Source of the DNA: an uncultured Bacillaceae bacterium
Lineage (GTDB): Bacteria; Bacillota; Bacilli; Bacillales; Caldibacillaceae
DNA: 34,902 bases
Reading direction: 5' to 3'
Assembly: GCA_937983015.1 (NCBI GenBank)
Contig: CALKAK010000014.1
Location: 1 to 34,902 of the forward strand
The notes under the pieces are model-generated. The model had not been told where the DNA came from. It worked only from the letters and a program-made list of their open reading frames with translations, and did not search any database. Of the stretch, positions 9,200-20,769 are shown piece by piece. Position numbers and translations under genes: made by a program. Position 1 is the stretch's first letter. Each line of letters starts with the position of its first letter.

Positions 9200-10556
9200 A
9201 CATCGCCTCGCTTCTCTGAAGCGGGAGGTCATCGTCCATAACACGGACAAATTCTCCTTTACAATATGGATAGCCTGGTTCCGTGATTTTAACCCGGACG
9301 ATCTTACCGACCATATCCGCTGTAGCAGGAAATGCGACCTTCAAATAATTATCGGTATACCCTTCGTAGAGCCCGCTTTCCGGGTCTTCCCGATAGGTTG
9401 TTTCCGGAATCACATCCAGCACTTCTCCTTTAAACTGCTCGGCATATTCTCTTGCCAGTTGATTGGATAATTCGATTAGCCGTCTGACCCGTTCCTCTTT
9501 TACCTCTTTCGGGACTTGATTTTCCATTCGTGCTGCCGGTGTTCCCGCTCGTTTTGAATAAGGGAAAACGTGCAGTTCAGCATACTTATGTTTCTTGATG
9601 AATTCATACGTTTCCATGAATTCTTCTTCCGTTTCCCCCGGGAAGCCAACGATCACGTCGGAGGTGATAGCAACACCCGGAATAGCTTCTTTTAATTTCA
9701 AAATCCGCTCTTCGTATTCAGCCATCGTATACTTCCGCCGCATCCGTTTCAATACCGTGTTCGAACCGGATTGTAAAGGAACATGCATATGACGAACAAT
9801 GATGTTCGAATTGCGGATGACATCAATCACCTCATCCGTCAACTGACTCGCTTCAATTGAAGAAATACGCAGCCGCTTCAATCCTTTCACACGGCTTTCA
9901 ATATCCCTCAATAATTGCGCTAAATTATAGTTTTTAAAATCCTGACCGTAACCGCCGGTATGTATTCCTGTTAAAACGATTTCCCGATAGCCATTATCCA
10001 CAAGGATCTGCGCCTGCTCGATGATCTTTTCCGGATCCCGGGAACGCATCAAGCCCCTTGCCCAGGGGATGATGCAGAAGGTACAGAAATTATTGCACCC
10101 TTCTTGAATTTTCAAAGAGGCCCGATGCCGGTCCGTAAAATAGGGGACTTCCATCTCTTCAAAGGTGCGATTCTTCATGACATTGTGTACGGCATTGATC
10201 GGCTTGCGTTCTTTCCGGTATTGTTCAATATAATCAAGTATTTTTGTCCGATCCTGTGTGCCGATCACAACGTCCACACCCGGAATCTCCAGCACCTCTT
10301 GCGGCGCTGTCTGGGCATAACAGCCCATTACACAGATGACCGCATCCGGATTTTTGCGAATCGCACGACGGATCACTTGACGGCTTTTGCGGTCACCGGT
10401 ATTGGTTACCGTGCAAGTATTGATCACGTAAACATCGGCCAGTTGATTGAAATCCACTCGCTCATATCCTTCTTTTTTGAACAGTTGCCAGATCGCTTCC
10501 GTTTCATAATGATTGACCTTGCACCCAAGGGTATAAAAAGCCACTGTCGGTGTCAT
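9198..10556 (-). CDS. mtaB: tRNA t6A37 methylthiotransferase MtaB
   Basis: Radical-SAM methylthiotransferase that converts t6A37 to ms2t6A37 in tRNAs reading ANN codons. 452 residues: N-terminal MTTase domain (TLGCKVNHYETEAIW, CTVTN, CVMGCYAQ, supplying three cluster cysteines), a radical-SAM core with CNNFCTFC (about residue 150) and a C-terminal TRAM domain. Of three consecutive possible starts (GTG 10562, ATG 10559, ATG 10556), 10556 has the best distance from GAGGTG and gives the usual N-terminus. The start lies within a few bases of the rsmE stop. It is the last gene of the hrcA operon, as yqeV is in B. subtilis. Confidence 0.95.
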   Translation of the reverse strand: MTPTVAFYTLGCKVNHYETEAIWQLFKKEGYERVDFNQLADVYVINTCTVTNTGDRKSRQVIRRAIRKNPDAVICVMGCYAQTAPQEVLEIPGVDVVIGTQDRTKILDYIEQYRKERKPINAVHNVMKNRTFEEMEVPYFTDRHRASLKIQEGCNNFCTFCIIPWARGLMRSRDPEKIIEQAQILVDNGYREIVLTGIHTGGYGQDFKNYNLAQLLRDIESRVKGLKRLRISSIEASQLTDEVIDVIRNSNIIVRHMHVPLQSGSNTVLKRMRRKYTMAEYEERILKLKEAIPGVAITSDVIVGFPGETEEEFMETYEFIKKHKYAELHVFPYSKRAGTPAARMENQVPKEVKEERVRRLIELSNQLAREYAEQFKGEVLDVIPETTYREDPESGLYEGYTDNYLKVAFPATADMVGKIVRVKITEPGYPYCKGEFVRVMDDDLPLQRSEAM

Positions 10557-10562
10557 CATCAC

Positions 10563-11315
10563 TCACCTCATTAATTCAAAATAAAAGGAAATTGCAGATA
10601 ATGTATAAAGCGGGGCTGTTTCTGCCCGTAAAATCCGGGGACCGAGACCGCAAAAAACGGCTCCCTGTTCCGCTAATAACCGGATTTCCCGTTCAGCAAA
10701 GCCACCTTCCGGACCGAATACGAATAAAAGGGACTGACCTTCTTTCAGTTGCCGGAGCGTTTTCCCGAATCGAGCGGTCTCCCCGTCACGTCCCGCCCCT
10801 TCATAAGCAACACAAAAGGCATCGAAGGCGGCTTTTTTCGAAAGCAGCTTTTCTAAAGTTGTGATCTTTTCAATGACGGGAATGTTATTCCGTTCCGCTT
10901 GTTCCGCCGCTTCTTTTGCGATTCTTTGCCAGCGCGCCCTTCTTTTTTCCGCCTTTTTCTCTTCCAATTTGACGATCGTTCGCTCCATCATTAAGGGGAT
11001 GATCCGGCTCGCACCTAATTCAGTCGCCTTCTGCACTACCATATCAAAATTATCTTTCTTGAGCAAACTGATAGCGATCGTTATATCGAGCGGTAATTCG
11101 CGCTGCTTCTCATCCCAGCGGTCGATCTTTAATTCGACAAATTCTTCATTGACCGCCATGATTTCCGAGATCGCTGTTTTCCCATCCGGAAAAACAATCC
11201 CGACTTGATCTCCAGGCTTCATCCGCATGACATGAACGATATGATGGTAATCATCACCTTGAATGCGGATTTTACCGTGTTCATATTGATCTTGATCTAT
11301 AAAATATCTTTGCAC
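10563..11315 (-). CDS. rsmE: 16S rRNA (uracil(1498)-N(3))-methyltransferase
   Basis: SPOUT-family enzyme that methylates N3 of U1498 in the 30S decoding centre. 250 residues with the N-terminal PUA-like domain (residues about 1-70, with DDYHHIVHVMRMKPGD) and the C-terminal knotted domain showing FVFGPEGGFAEREI and LGPRILRAETAPLYTLSAI, the SAM-binding knot. It starts with GTG at 11315, preceded by AGGGTGGAT. It lies between prmA and mtaB with short gaps in the heat-shock operon. Confidence 0.96.
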   Translation of the reverse strand: MQRYFIDQDQYEHGKIRIQGDDYHHIVHVMRMKPGDQVGIVFPDGKTAISEIMAVNEEFVELKIDRWDEKQRELPLDITIAISLLKKDNFDMVVQKATELGASRIIPLMMERTIVKLEEKKAEKRRARWQRIAKEAAEQAERNNIPVIEKITTLEKLLSKKAAFDAFCVAYEGAGRDGETARFGKTLRQLKEGQSLLFVFGPEGGFAEREIRLLAEQGAVFCGLGPRILRAETAPLYTLSAISFYFELMR

Positions 11316-11331
11316 CGCGATCCACCCTGTT

Positions 11332-12273
11332 TCATTCCGTTTTCTGGGTTATGATGGTAATCCAATCTTCCATAAACACAGTTTCAAAGATTGAAAAGCC
11401 GGTAGATTTTAAGACATTTTCCACTTCTTTGCGTTTTTGGTTAATAATTCCCGATGCGATCAAATATCCTCCCGGCTTCAACAACCGAAAGGCATCGGCA
11501 GCAAGACGCACGATGATTTCGGCAAGCAAATTGGCAACGATGACATCCGCCTTTTCTTCGTAACCATCGAGTAAATTATTTTGCTTTAAATAGACACGAT
11601 CCTGTACTTTATTTAACTTGATATTGAGTCGGGCACTTTTTAAAGCGACCTCATCCAGATCCACCGCATGGACCTTTTTTGCCCCGAGCAAGCTGCTGGC
11701 GATACTTAATATTCCGGAACCGGTACCGACATCATAAACGATGTCGCCCGGTTTCACGAGACGTTCTAGTGCCTGGATGCTTAATATCGTTGTCGGATGG
11801 GTGCCGGTACCGAAGGCCATGCCAGGATCCAGTTCGATGACGAACCGGTCATCGGCCGCTGGTTCATATTCTTCCCAGGTCGGTACGATCGTAAATTTTT
11901 CCGATATTTTAACCGGATGGTAGTATTTTTTCCAAGCGGTTGCCCATTCTTCTTCGTTGATCTCGCTAATCGTTACCTCGTTCGGACCGAGGTCGATCTC
12001 GTAAAGAAGAAGATTGTTAATCGCGTTTTTGATTTCTTCGACCGTCTCCCCCAGAAAACTATTGATCGGAAAATATGCTTTTACGACGACCCCTTCTTCC
12101 GGGAAATCCTCCGGATTTAATTCATAAATCTCGCCATATTTTTGTTCCCGTTCTTTGATCAGATCATAAGAATCCTCAATCACGAGACCATTTGCCCCGG
12201 CCTCGTAAAGAATATTGGCGATGGGCTCTACCGCCTCATGGGTAGTATGGATACGGATTTCAGACCATTTCAT
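11332..12273 (-). CDS. prmA: Ribosomal protein L11 methyltransferase
   Basis: SAM-dependent methyltransferase that methylates ribosomal protein uL11. 313 residues: an N-terminal L11-recognition domain (KWSEIRIHTTHEAVEPIANILYEAG), then a Rossmann methyltransferase domain with ELDPGMAFGTGTHPTT, the glycine loop VYDVGTGSGILSIA (about residues 180-193) and VANLLAEII. ATG at 12273 has AAAGGAG upstream, overlapping the dnaJ stop codon, so translation is probably coupled to dnaJ. Confidence 0.97.
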   Translation of the reverse strand: MKWSEIRIHTTHEAVEPIANILYEAGANGLVIEDSYDLIKEREQKYGEIYELNPEDFPEEGVVVKAYFPINSFLGETVEEIKNAINNLLLYEIDLGPNEVTISEINEEEWATAWKKYYHPVKISEKFTIVPTWEEYEPAADDRFVIELDPGMAFGTGTHPTTILSIQALERLVKPGDIVYDVGTGSGILSIASSLLGAKKVHAVDLDEVALKSARLNIKLNKVQDRVYLKQNNLLDGYEEKADVIVANLLAEIIVRLAADAFRLLKPGGYLIASGIINQKRKEVENVLKSTGFSIFETVFMEDWITIITQKTE

Positions 12274-12276
12274 GCA

Positions 12277-13434
12277 TTAATCTCCTTTAAACGCTTTTTT
12301 CACCTTTTCAAAAAAGGAAAGTTCACTTTCAGCATACGAGTTATTGCTAATCGCCGCGAACTCACGTAACAGCTGTTTTTGTTTCTCGGTTAATTTTGTC
12401 GGGATAACGACTTTCACGGTGATATGCTGGTCGCCCTGACCTTGCCCGCGGACATTCTTCACACCCTTTCCGCGCAGCCGGAATTTCGTCCCGCTTTGGG
12501 TGCCTGCAGGTATTTTCAGTTTGACTTTGCCGTAGAGAGTAGGCACTTCAATCTCATCGCCGAGTGCCGCCTGTACGAAGGTGATCGGTACCGTGCAGTA
12601 AATATGGTCGCCATCCCTTTCAAAAAATTCATGGGGTTTGACCGTAAACGAAATATATAAATCACCTGGTGGTCCGCCGTTGATTCCCGGTTCTCCTTGT
12701 CCAGGCACACGAAGTTGTTGGCCATCATCAATACCTGCCGGAATTTTTACATGGATCTTCTTCCGTTTTTTCACCCGACCGGTTCCACGACATGTCGTAC
12801 ATTTATGTCGGATGTACTGACCGGTGCCATTACAATGATGACAAATTCTGCGGTTAATAAATCGGCCGAAAGCTGTTTCTCGTTCGGTAGTGATCTGGCC
12901 GGTTCCATGACAGTAAGGACATGTCTCCGGCTTTGTTCCCGGTTTAGCACCGCTACCTCGACATGTATCACATTCTTCTTCACGCGGGATTTGAATATCA
13001 ACCTCTTTACCGAATACCGCCTCTTCAAATGTAATCGTCATAGAATAATGGATGTCGGCCCCCTGTCTCGCCGCATTGGCACTTGCTCTTCTTCGGGATG
13101 TACCGCCGCCAAAAAAGGTTTCAAAAATATCATCGAAATCAAAGGCATCACCGAAACCACCAAAACCACCGAAACCGCCAAAATCGGTCCCATCATACCC
13201 GCCAAATCCCTGTCCTGGTTCGGCGGTGCCGAAACGATCGTAATTGGCCCGCTTTTGTTCGTCACTCAACACTTCGTATGCTTCCTGAATTTCTTTAAAT
13301 TTTTCAGCTGCATCCGGGGCCTTATTTATATCGGGGTGATATTTTTTAGATAATTTCCGATAGGCTTTCTTAATCTCATCTTGTGTCGCATTGCGATCGA
13401 CACCGAGTATTTCATAATAATCTTTCTTCGCCAT
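12277..13434 (-). CDS. dnaJ: Molecular chaperone DnaJ (Hsp40)
   Basis: Co-chaperone that delivers substrates to DnaK and triggers its ATPase. 385 residues with all classical parts: J domain with KYHPD near residue 32, Gly/Phe-rich linker (about 70-110, GFGGYDG and FGGFGGFGG), four CxxCxGxG zinc repeats ([32 protein letters not shown], about 145-210) and a C-terminal peptide-binding region. ATG at 13434 follows CAGGAGTG; a GTG three codons upstream is less likely. It is separated from dnaK by 170 bases carrying a large hairpin. Confidence 0.98.
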   Translation of the reverse strand: MAKKDYYEILGVDRNATQDEIKKAYRKLSKKYHPDINKAPDAAEKFKEIQEAYEVLSDEQKRANYDRFGTAEPGQGFGGYDGTDFGGFGGFGGFGDAFDFDDIFETFFGGGTSRRRASANAARQGADIHYSMTITFEEAVFGKEVDIQIPREEECDTCRGSGAKPGTKPETCPYCHGTGQITTERETAFGRFINRRICHHCNGTGQYIRHKCTTCRGTGRVKKRKKIHVKIPAGIDDGQQLRVPGQGEPGINGGPPGDLYISFTVKPHEFFERDGDHIYCTVPITFVQAALGDEIEVPTLYGKVKLKIPAGTQSGTKFRLRGKGVKNVRGQGQGDQHITVKVVIPTKLTEKQKQLLREFAAISNNSYAESELSFFEKVKKAFKGD

Positions 13435-13540
13435 CTTTTCCACTCCTGAATATCATGAGAATAATTCTAACAATTTCCGAACTTCCATGCAATATGCCAA
13501 GTTCTTTCGTTTCGGTTACATCCAACGTAAAAATATCATA

Positions 13541-13580
13541 TAAAAAGTCAAAGTCAAGAAATCCTGACTTTGACTTTTTA
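13541..13580 (-). terminator. Long hairpin between dnaK and dnaJ (terminator/attenuator or processing site)
   Basis: A perfect 16-bp inverted repeat, 13541-13556 with 13565-13580, and an 8-base loop. The arms end in TTTTT on the minus strand, followed by an AT-rich stretch. Because dnaJ and later genes have no obvious promoter of their own, it probably reduces rather than blocks read-through, or protects the upstream mRNA end. Confidence 0.75.
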
Positions 13581-13607
13581 AAAATCCATCTATTCACCTG
13601 AAAGGGA

Positions 13608-15452
<1,845 letters not shown>

Positions 15453-15474
15453 TTACCTCCTGTTTCCAAATCCA

Positions 15475-16176
15475 TTACTGATTGACTTTGACCATCGAGG
15501 GACGTAATACCCGATCTCTGATCATATATCCCTTTTGCAATTCCTCGGTTACGATATTCGCTTCATACTCATCATTGTGATCTTGCATGACCGCATGATG
15601 ATAATTTGGATCAAATTGTTGACCGACAGCTTCGATTGGTTTGATCCCTTCTTTTTCAAAAGCGGCTAAAATGCTTTTATACACCATCTCCATTCCTTTC
15701 AGGATGGCCTTTCCTTCTTCCGTTTGTACATCCGTTTTCAGAGCCCGTTCAAAATTATCCAGGGAACTTAACAATTCCAGGGCCAGATTCTGGGAGCGAT
15801 ATTTTTTAAAGGCTTCCATTTCGCTCCGGGTACGTTTGCGATAGTTATCAAAATCTGCTTGCAAACGGAGGAGACGGTTTTCCTTTTCTTTTAATCGTTT
15901 TTCCAATTCCTCTATTTTTACTTTCAAACGAGCCACCTCATCTTCCTGCTCTGGGGCATCTTTTACTTCCTGTTCGCCACCCTTTTCTTCGCCGTCTCCT
16001 GCCAGATCATCTTTGTTTGCTTCATTACTCGTCTCTTCTTCAGATAATTGATCGGCCGGATCGTTTTCGTTTCCCGCATTTTGATTAACTTTCTGATTTC
16101 CCTCATCTACCATCGATTCCTGCTCTGTTTTATCTTCGCTCAATTCTTCATTATGTATATTTTTTTCCTCGAACAC
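15475..16176 (-). CDS. grpE: Nucleotide exchange factor GrpE
   Basis: Dimeric exchange factor that releases ADP from DnaK. About 233 residues. The first ~95 are acidic and low-complexity (rich in Glu, Asp, Asn), then a long coiled coil ([21 protein letters not shown]), the family signature [11 protein letters not shown] and the C-terminal beta wing ending [19 protein letters not shown] at 16176 is chosen because GGAGGTGG lies just before it, inside the longer frame that reaches 16203. The acidic N-terminal tail is longer than in B. subtilis GrpE (187 residues). Confidence 0.97.
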   Translation of the reverse strand: MFEEKNIHNEELSEDKTEQESMVDEGNQKVNQNAGNENDPADQLSEEETSNEANKDDLAGDGEEKGGEQEVKDAPEQEDEVARLKVKIEELEKRLKEKENRLLRLQADFDNYRKRTRSEMEAFKKYRSQNLALELLSSLDNFERALKTDVQTEEGKAILKGMEMVYKSILAAFEKEGIKPIEAVGQQFDPNYHHAVMQDHNDEYEANIVTEELQKGYMIRDRVLRPSMVKVNQ

Positions 16177-16232
16177 GGTCCCACCTCCAATTCTCATACC
16201 CACCGACCCGATAACAAAATAAACAAATAATA

Positions 16233-16263
16233 GTCATGAAAATTGCTGACCAATTTTCATGAC
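16233..16263 (-). repeat. Perfect hairpin between hrcA and grpE
   Basis: A 13-bp perfect inverted repeat (16233-16245 with 16251-16263) and 5-base loop in the 120-base hrcA-grpE gap. There is no T-run directly after it on the minus strand. In B. subtilis the mRNA is processed in this interval, giving hrcA a shorter life than the chaperone messages; a similar role is inferred. Confidence 0.7.
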
Positions 16264-16298
16264 ATCTACAATACGAATTAACATGCGAATCGGTTTCA

Positions 16299-17327
16299 TT
16301 ATTCAAGATATAATTTTGTCAATTCACTGGTGAGTTGATCGCTAAATAAATTCAAGATCGAGATAACCCGAGAATAATGCATTCTTTTCGGACCTAGAAC
16401 GGCGATTTTGCCAACTTCTTTTTCACCTACGCGATAAGTCGCGGTGATCAAGCTACAACTGTGCATTTCTTGAATATCAATTTCTGAACCGATTTTCACC
16501 TGAATTCCGAAGGGAATATTTTTCAGAATATAAGCAACGAATTTTTCTTCTTCAAGTACGTCGAGAATCTGTTGTAATTGTTGAATATCTTGGAACTCAG
16601 GTTGCTTTAACATGTTCGTTTTTCCGCCAAAATATATTTTTTCCTCTAGAGGAATATTTAACACATTGAGCATCGCGGAAAAAATCGTCTGGTAATCGTC
16701 GATGTATTTACGAAAAAGGTCGTGTACTTCTTTTTCCAATTTTTCCTGTAATTGGATAAGAGGAATACCTGAAAGCCGTTCGTTCAAAATATTGACGGTT
16801 TTTTCCAATGCCGAACCATCCATCGATTCTGGCAAGGTGAAAACCCGATGTTCTATATGCCCAGTATCCGTAACGATGATCGCCACCGCCGTACGATCAT
16901 TCAATGGGACAATTTGGAAATGGTTCAGCTTCGTTTCATTAAAAATCGGCCCGAGAACGATTGCGGTATATTCCGTTAACTCTGAAAGGACAGAAGCTGA
17001 TTTCTGAATGATTTCCTCGATTTCAAAAATCTTATCTTCAAAAACCGAGCGAATCTTCTGTATATCAACGGTATCGATTTTTGCCGGAGATAGCAGATGG
17101 TCGACATAAAAACGATACCCCTTTTCAGAGGGGATCCGGCCAGATGATGCATGAGTTTTCTCAATCAAGCCAAGCTCTTCTAGATCCGCCATTTCATTGC
17201 GAATCGTTGCGGAACTCAAGGAAATTCCCTTTTTCTTCGCCAATGTCCGTGAACCGACGGGATGATTCGAACGGATAAAGTCGTCAACGATTACCTGTAA
17301 AATCTTTAACTGTCGGTCTGATAACAA
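16299..17327 (-). CDS. hrcA: Heat-inducible transcription repressor HrcA
   Basis: Repressor of class I heat-shock genes; it binds CIRCE and is kept active by GroEL. 342 residues with an N-terminal winged helix (LSDRQLKILQVIVDDFI, SATIRNEMADLEELGLIEK), the GRIPSEKGYRFYVD motif and C-terminal GAF-like and dimerisation regions. TTG at 17327 is the start, because AAAGGAG lies eight bases upstream and the product matches the family N-terminus; the frame beyond reaches into CIRCE. It is first gene of its operon, with sigma-A promoter and CIRCE directly ahead, so it is autoregulated. Confidence 0.97.
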   Translation of the reverse strand: MLSDRQLKILQVIVDDFIRSNHPVGSRTLAKKKGISLSSATIRNEMADLEELGLIEKTHASSGRIPSEKGYRFYVDHLLSPAKIDTVDIQKIRSVFEDKIFEIEEIIQKSASVLSELTEYTAIVLGPIFNETKLNHFQIVPLNDRTAVAIIVTDTGHIEHRVFTLPESMDGSALEKTVNILNERLSGIPLIQLQEKLEKEVHDLFRKYIDDYQTIFSAMLNVLNIPLEEKIYFGGKTNMLKQPEFQDIQQLQQILDVLEEEKFVAYILKNIPFGIQVKIGSEIDIQEMHSCSLITATYRVGEKEVGKIAVLGPKRMHYSRVISILNLFSDQLTSELTKLYLE

Positions 17328-17341
17328 TCCCCTCACTCCTT

Positions 17342-17368
17342 TTAGCACTCGCTGGCCGAGAGTGCTAA
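17342..17368 (-). promoter_or_regulatory. CIRCE operator (HrcA binding site)
   Basis: A perfect 9-bp inverted repeat TTAGCACTC - 9 bases - GAGTGCTAA, identical to the CIRCE consensus. It lies between the promoter and the hrcA ribosome binding site, so it is in the transcribed leader, where it acts both as operator and as mRNA hairpin. It is the only CIRCE seen in the window. Confidence 0.98.
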
Positions 17369-17378
17369 TCTACTTTCT

Positions 17379-17407
17379 AAAATAGCAAATTAGCCTTTAT
17401 CTGTCAA
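17379..17407 (-). promoter_or_regulatory. Sigma-A promoter of the hrcA operon
   Basis: A perfect TTGACA (17402-17407), 17-base spacer and TATTTT (17379-17384) on the minus strand. The predicted start falls a few bases before CIRCE, the standard arrangement for class I heat-shock operons. Confidence 0.9.
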
Positions 17408-17477
17408 TAAATGTGAAGTGTTTATTTATTATCTTAAAGGCTTTCCATTAAAATATTCGCATTTTGGAAATAAGGGG

Positions 17478-18614
17478 TTAATCGCCGATAAACGCCATGA
17501 AAACTTCATTTCCTAACATCCGTCCCTTTTTCGTCAGACGGATGGAATCATCCGCAAGTTCTAACAAACCCTGCTCTGATAAGCGTTGAATCTCTTCTTT
17601 GTAGTATTCCAGAGGGTCTACGGAAAACTTGTTGATAAATGCGGTGATAGAGACGCCGGCATTTTTCCTTAAGCCGAGGAACATTTCCTCTTCCATCGCC
17701 TCTTTTTTACTAATAAAAATTTCTTGACGAATGGGTAAATGATCTTGTTCGAGTCTTTCAATGTATTTGCGAATCGGATTGATATTGGAACGCCGCACTT
17801 GATTCAGATAACTATGGGCTCCGGCACCGAAACCGTAATATTCCTCATTATTCCAGTAGACGAGGTTATGTTTGCTTTCATAGCCAGGACGAGCGTAATT
17901 AGAGATTTCATACTGGAAAAAGCCGTGCTCGTTCATCGTCTCCATGATCAATTCGTACATATCGGCTTCCTGGTCCTGGGAAGGTAAACGGAGTTTCCCC
18001 TTCAGCATCAGATTATAGAAAATCGTTTTCGGTTCCACAATGAGTGAATAGGCGGAACAGTGTTGAATATCGAGTTTGAAAAATTCATCAAGCGCATGAC
18101 GAACATCTTCCACCGTTTGTTCAGGCAACGCGTACATAAGATCGATGCTGATGTTTGAAAAGCCCATTTCTTTGGCCAGGTCGATCGACTCATAAACATC
18201 TTTTGCCCGATGGACACGACCGATCTTTTTAAGCAACCGATCACGGAAACTTTGCACACCGATACTTAACCGGTTCACACCGTATTCTCTTAATACCGCC
18301 AACTTTTCCTTCGTCAAATCACCGGGATTCGCTTCGATCGTGAACTCATAATCTTCCGCCAAATTGAAGTGATCGTGAATCCCTTCGAGCAAATACGCCA
18401 ATTGTCGGGCTGTCAATGCTGTCGGTGTTCCGCCACCGATAAAGATCGTATTCATCTGCTCCGGAGGGATTCGATCAAAGGTCATTTGTATCTCTTTTAG
18501 TAAAGCCGATAAATATTCATCTACCGGCTGCCCTCGCAAAAAAACTTTATTAAAATCACAGTAGTAACAAATATGGGTACAAAAAGGAATATGAACGTAC
18601 ATCGAACCGGCCAT
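17478..18614 (-). CDS. hemW: Radical-SAM heme chaperone HemW
   Basis: HemN-like radical-SAM protein of the HemW branch, which binds heme and helps insert it into respiratory proteins rather than oxidising coproporphyrinogen. About 378 residues with YVHIPFC...CYYCDF (CxxxCxxC cluster motif near residues 12-19), GGGTPT, EANPGDLT and the C-terminal HemN domain. ATG at 18614 is preferred because it gives the family N-terminus; the frame continues upstream to 18692, overlapping lepA. The ribosome site (GGTGAT, AAAAGG further up) is poor, so ATG at 18605 is possible. It follows lepA, as in Bacillus. Confidence 0.93.
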   Translation of the reverse strand: MAGSMYVHIPFCTHICYYCDFNKVFLRGQPVDEYLSALLKEIQMTFDRIPPEQMNTIFIGGGTPTALTARQLAYLLEGIHDHFNLAEDYEFTIEANPGDLTKEKLAVLREYGVNRLSIGVQSFRDRLLKKIGRVHRAKDVYESIDLAKEMGFSNISIDLMYALPEQTVEDVRHALDEFFKLDIQHCSAYSLIVEPKTIFYNLMLKGKLRLPSQDQEADMYELIMETMNEHGFFQYEISNYARPGYESKHNLVYWNNEEYYGFGAGAHSYLNQVRRSNINPIRKYIERLEQDHLPIRQEIFISKKEAMEEEMFLGLRKNAGVSITAFINKFSVDPLEYYKEEIQRLSEQGLLELADDSIRLTKKGRMLGNEVFMAFIGD

Positions 18615-18642
18615 ATCACCACAACCTTTTTTGAATATAAGA

Positions 18643-18665
18643 ACTGTCCTTCTGGAAAGGACAGT
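18643..18665 (-). terminator. Hairpin between lepA and hemW
   Basis: A 9-bp perfect inverted repeat ACTGTCCTT / AAGGACAGT with a 5-base loop, 20 bases after the lepA stop. The following minus-strand sequence TCTTATATTC is a weak T-tract, so partial termination or mRNA protection is likelier than a full stop. Confidence 0.5.
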
Positions 18666-18688
18666 CCATAAAAATGAATGGTATTCGC

Positions 18689-20518
18689 TCATTTATCATC
18701 TTCATCGATTTTTAAGACGGCCATGAACGCTTCCTGGGGAATCTCCACAGATCCGATTTGTTTCATCCGTTTCTTCCCTTCTTTTTGTCTTTCCAGAAGC
18801 TTCCGTTTCCGGGTAACGTCACCGCCGTAACATTTAGCGAGTACGTTCTTCCGCATCGCCTTAAGCGTTGAACGGGCAATGATCTTAGAACCGATGGCCG
18901 CCTGAATCGGTACCTCAAATTGTTGTCGGGGAATGATATCTTTTAATTTCTCCACTATCGCCCGTCCCCGGTGATAAGCTTGATCGCGGTGAACGATGAA
19001 ACTTAACGCATCGACTTTTTCACCGTTAATCAAGATATCCTCTTTCACCAAATTGGATTCCCGGTAACCGATTATTTCGTAATCGAAGGAGGCGTAACCC
19101 CGGGTGCTCGATTTCAACTGGTCGAAGAAATCGAAAACGATTTCCGATAGAGGAATTTCGTAAATGATCTGGACACGTACTTCATCTAGATAATGCATAT
19201 CTTTAAAGATGCCGCGTTTCTTTTGGCATAATTCCATAATTGCACCGACATAGTCATTCGGTGTCATGATATTCGCTTCCACATACGGCTCTTCGATACG
19301 ATCGATCAATTGCCTTTCCGGCATTCGCGCAGGGTTATCGACCTCTACCTTTGTCCCGTCCGTCTTATAGACATGGTAGATGACGCTCGGGGCCGTCGTG
19401 ATAATGTCGATACGAAACTCTCTTTCAATCCGTTCCTGAATAATTTCCATATGCAGTAATCCCAGAAACCCGCAACGGAAACCGAATCCCAGGGCTTGTG
19501 ACGTTTCGGGTTCAAATTGTAAGGCGGCATCATTTAATTGTAATTTTTCCAAAGCCTCGCGCAGATCATTGTATTTACCAGAATCAACCGGATACATCCC
19601 GCAAAATACCATCGGATTCAGTTTCCGGTAACCTGGTAAAGGTTCTTTCGCAGGGTTATCCGCCAGGGTGATCGTATCACCGACCCGGGTATCCTTAACG
19701 TCTTTGATCGATGCGGCGAGATACCCGACATCTCCAACCATTAACTCGTTTCGCTTTTCTTCCTTCGGTGTAAATACACCGAGTTCTGTTACTTCAAACT
19801 CTTTCCCCGTCGACATCATGCGAATCGTATCACCAACTTTAACCGAGCCTTCTTTGACCCGGATGACGGCGATCACCCCGCGATAAGGATCGTATTGGGA
19901 ATCAAAAATCAGAGCTTTTAGCGGAGCATCTGGATCGCCTTCGGGTGGCGGTACCGTTTCGACGATCCGTTCTAGAATCTCTTCTATCCCGATTCCTTGT
20001 TTTGCAGAAGCTAGAATCGCTTCCGAGGCGTCGATGCCGATTACATCCTCAATCTCTTGACGAACATGATCAGGATCGGCGTTGGGCAGATCGATTTTAT
20101 TGATAACTGGAATAATCTCCAGGTCATGATCGAGCGCTAAGTAAACATTCGCTAGAGTCTGGGCCTCGACCCCCTGAGCCGCATCAACCACGAGAATGGC
20201 TCCTTCACAGGCCGCAAGACTTCTCGATACCTCATACGTGAAATCGACATGCCCCGGGGTATCGATCAGGTGAAAAATATATTCTTCACCGTCTTTTGCG
20301 GTATACGTTAATTCGACGGCATTCAATTTAATCGTAATTCCCCGTTCCCGTTCCAGATCCATGGAATCCAGTAACTGATCTTGCATTTCCCTTTCCGTTA
20401 ATGCATTTGTTTTTTCTAAAATACGATCCGCTAACGTTGATTTACCGTGATCGATATGCGCGATAATTGAAAAGTTACGGATCCGTTTTTGTCGATTTAA
20501 TTTTTCTTCACGATTCAT
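18689..20518 (-). CDS. lepA: Translation elongation factor 4 (LepA)
   Basis: Ribosome-binding GTPase related to EF-G, able to back-translocate stalled ribosomes and involved in initiation or assembly. About 609 residues: G domain with [10 protein letters not shown] (G1), RGITIK (G2), DTPGHVDF (G3) and NKIDLP (G4), followed by domains 2, 3 and 5 and the LepA-specific C-terminal domain with [21 protein letters not shown] split across two conserved blocks. ATG at 20518 has CAGGAG eight bases upstream; the GTG at 20527 overlaps that site. It is preceded by an extended -10 promoter. Confidence 0.98.
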   Translation of the reverse strand: MNREEKLNRQKRIRNFSIIAHIDHGKSTLADRILEKTNALTEREMQDQLLDSMDLERERGITIKLNAVELTYTAKDGEEYIFHLIDTPGHVDFTYEVSRSLAACEGAILVVDAAQGVEAQTLANVYLALDHDLEIIPVINKIDLPNADPDHVRQEIEDVIGIDASEAILASAKQGIGIEEILERIVETVPPPEGDPDAPLKALIFDSQYDPYRGVIAVIRVKEGSVKVGDTIRMMSTGKEFEVTELGVFTPKEEKRNELMVGDVGYLAASIKDVKDTRVGDTITLADNPAKEPLPGYRKLNPMVFCGMYPVDSGKYNDLREALEKLQLNDAALQFEPETSQALGFGFRCGFLGLLHMEIIQERIEREFRIDIITTAPSVIYHVYKTDGTKVEVDNPARMPERQLIDRIEEPYVEANIMTPNDYVGAIMELCQKKRGIFKDMHYLDEVRVQIIYEIPLSEIVFDFFDQLKSSTRGYASFDYEIIGYRESNLVKEDILINGEKVDALSFIVHRDQAYHRGRAIVEKLKDIIPRQQFEVPIQAAIGSKIIARSTLKAMRKNVLAKCYGGDVTRKRKLLERQKEGKKRMKQIGSVEIPQEAFMAVLKIDEDDK

Positions 20519-20648
20519 TTCTGTCACTCCTGAACCTCACTATGTAAACCGTGTACGATCCTTTCTCTACCAATTCTATTATAATGGTTCGTCCCACAAG
20601 ATGCGATGTTGTATACGTATATGTATGATCGAAAAAGTACCAGGTTTG

Positions 20649-20677
20649 ATTATAGCATATTTCCCTGGTTCCCAAAA
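20649..20677 (-). promoter_or_regulatory. Extended -10 promoter of lepA-hemW
   Basis: On the minus strand TGC directly precedes a perfect TATAAT (20649-20654), with TTTTGG (20672-20677) as -35 at 17 bases. A second TATAAT occurs at 20578-20583 without a convincing -35. The leader is about 120 bases long. Confidence 0.7.
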
Positions 20678-20710
20678 ACTCAATTATTAGTTCCAGCCGA
20701 AAAAAATTAG

Positions 20711-20753
20711 AAAAAAAGACCCGAACATTGCGAAAATGATTTCGCCTCGGGTC
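20711..20753 (-). terminator. Rho-independent terminator of yqxA
   Basis: Outer stem GACCCGA (20718-20724) with TCGGGTC (20747-20753) and inner stem GCGAAA / TTTCGC (20730-20745), followed on the minus strand by seven T. It lies 17 bases after the yqxA stop. Confidence 0.88.
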
Positions 20754-20769
20754 AAGGATTTTTCTTAGT

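Noticed and set aside
12697..13353. Long plus-strand open frame (218 codons) opposite dnaJ
   Set aside because: It mirrors the Gly/Cys-rich dnaJ sequence in antisense, lacks a ribosome site and resembles no protein; dnaJ is certain.
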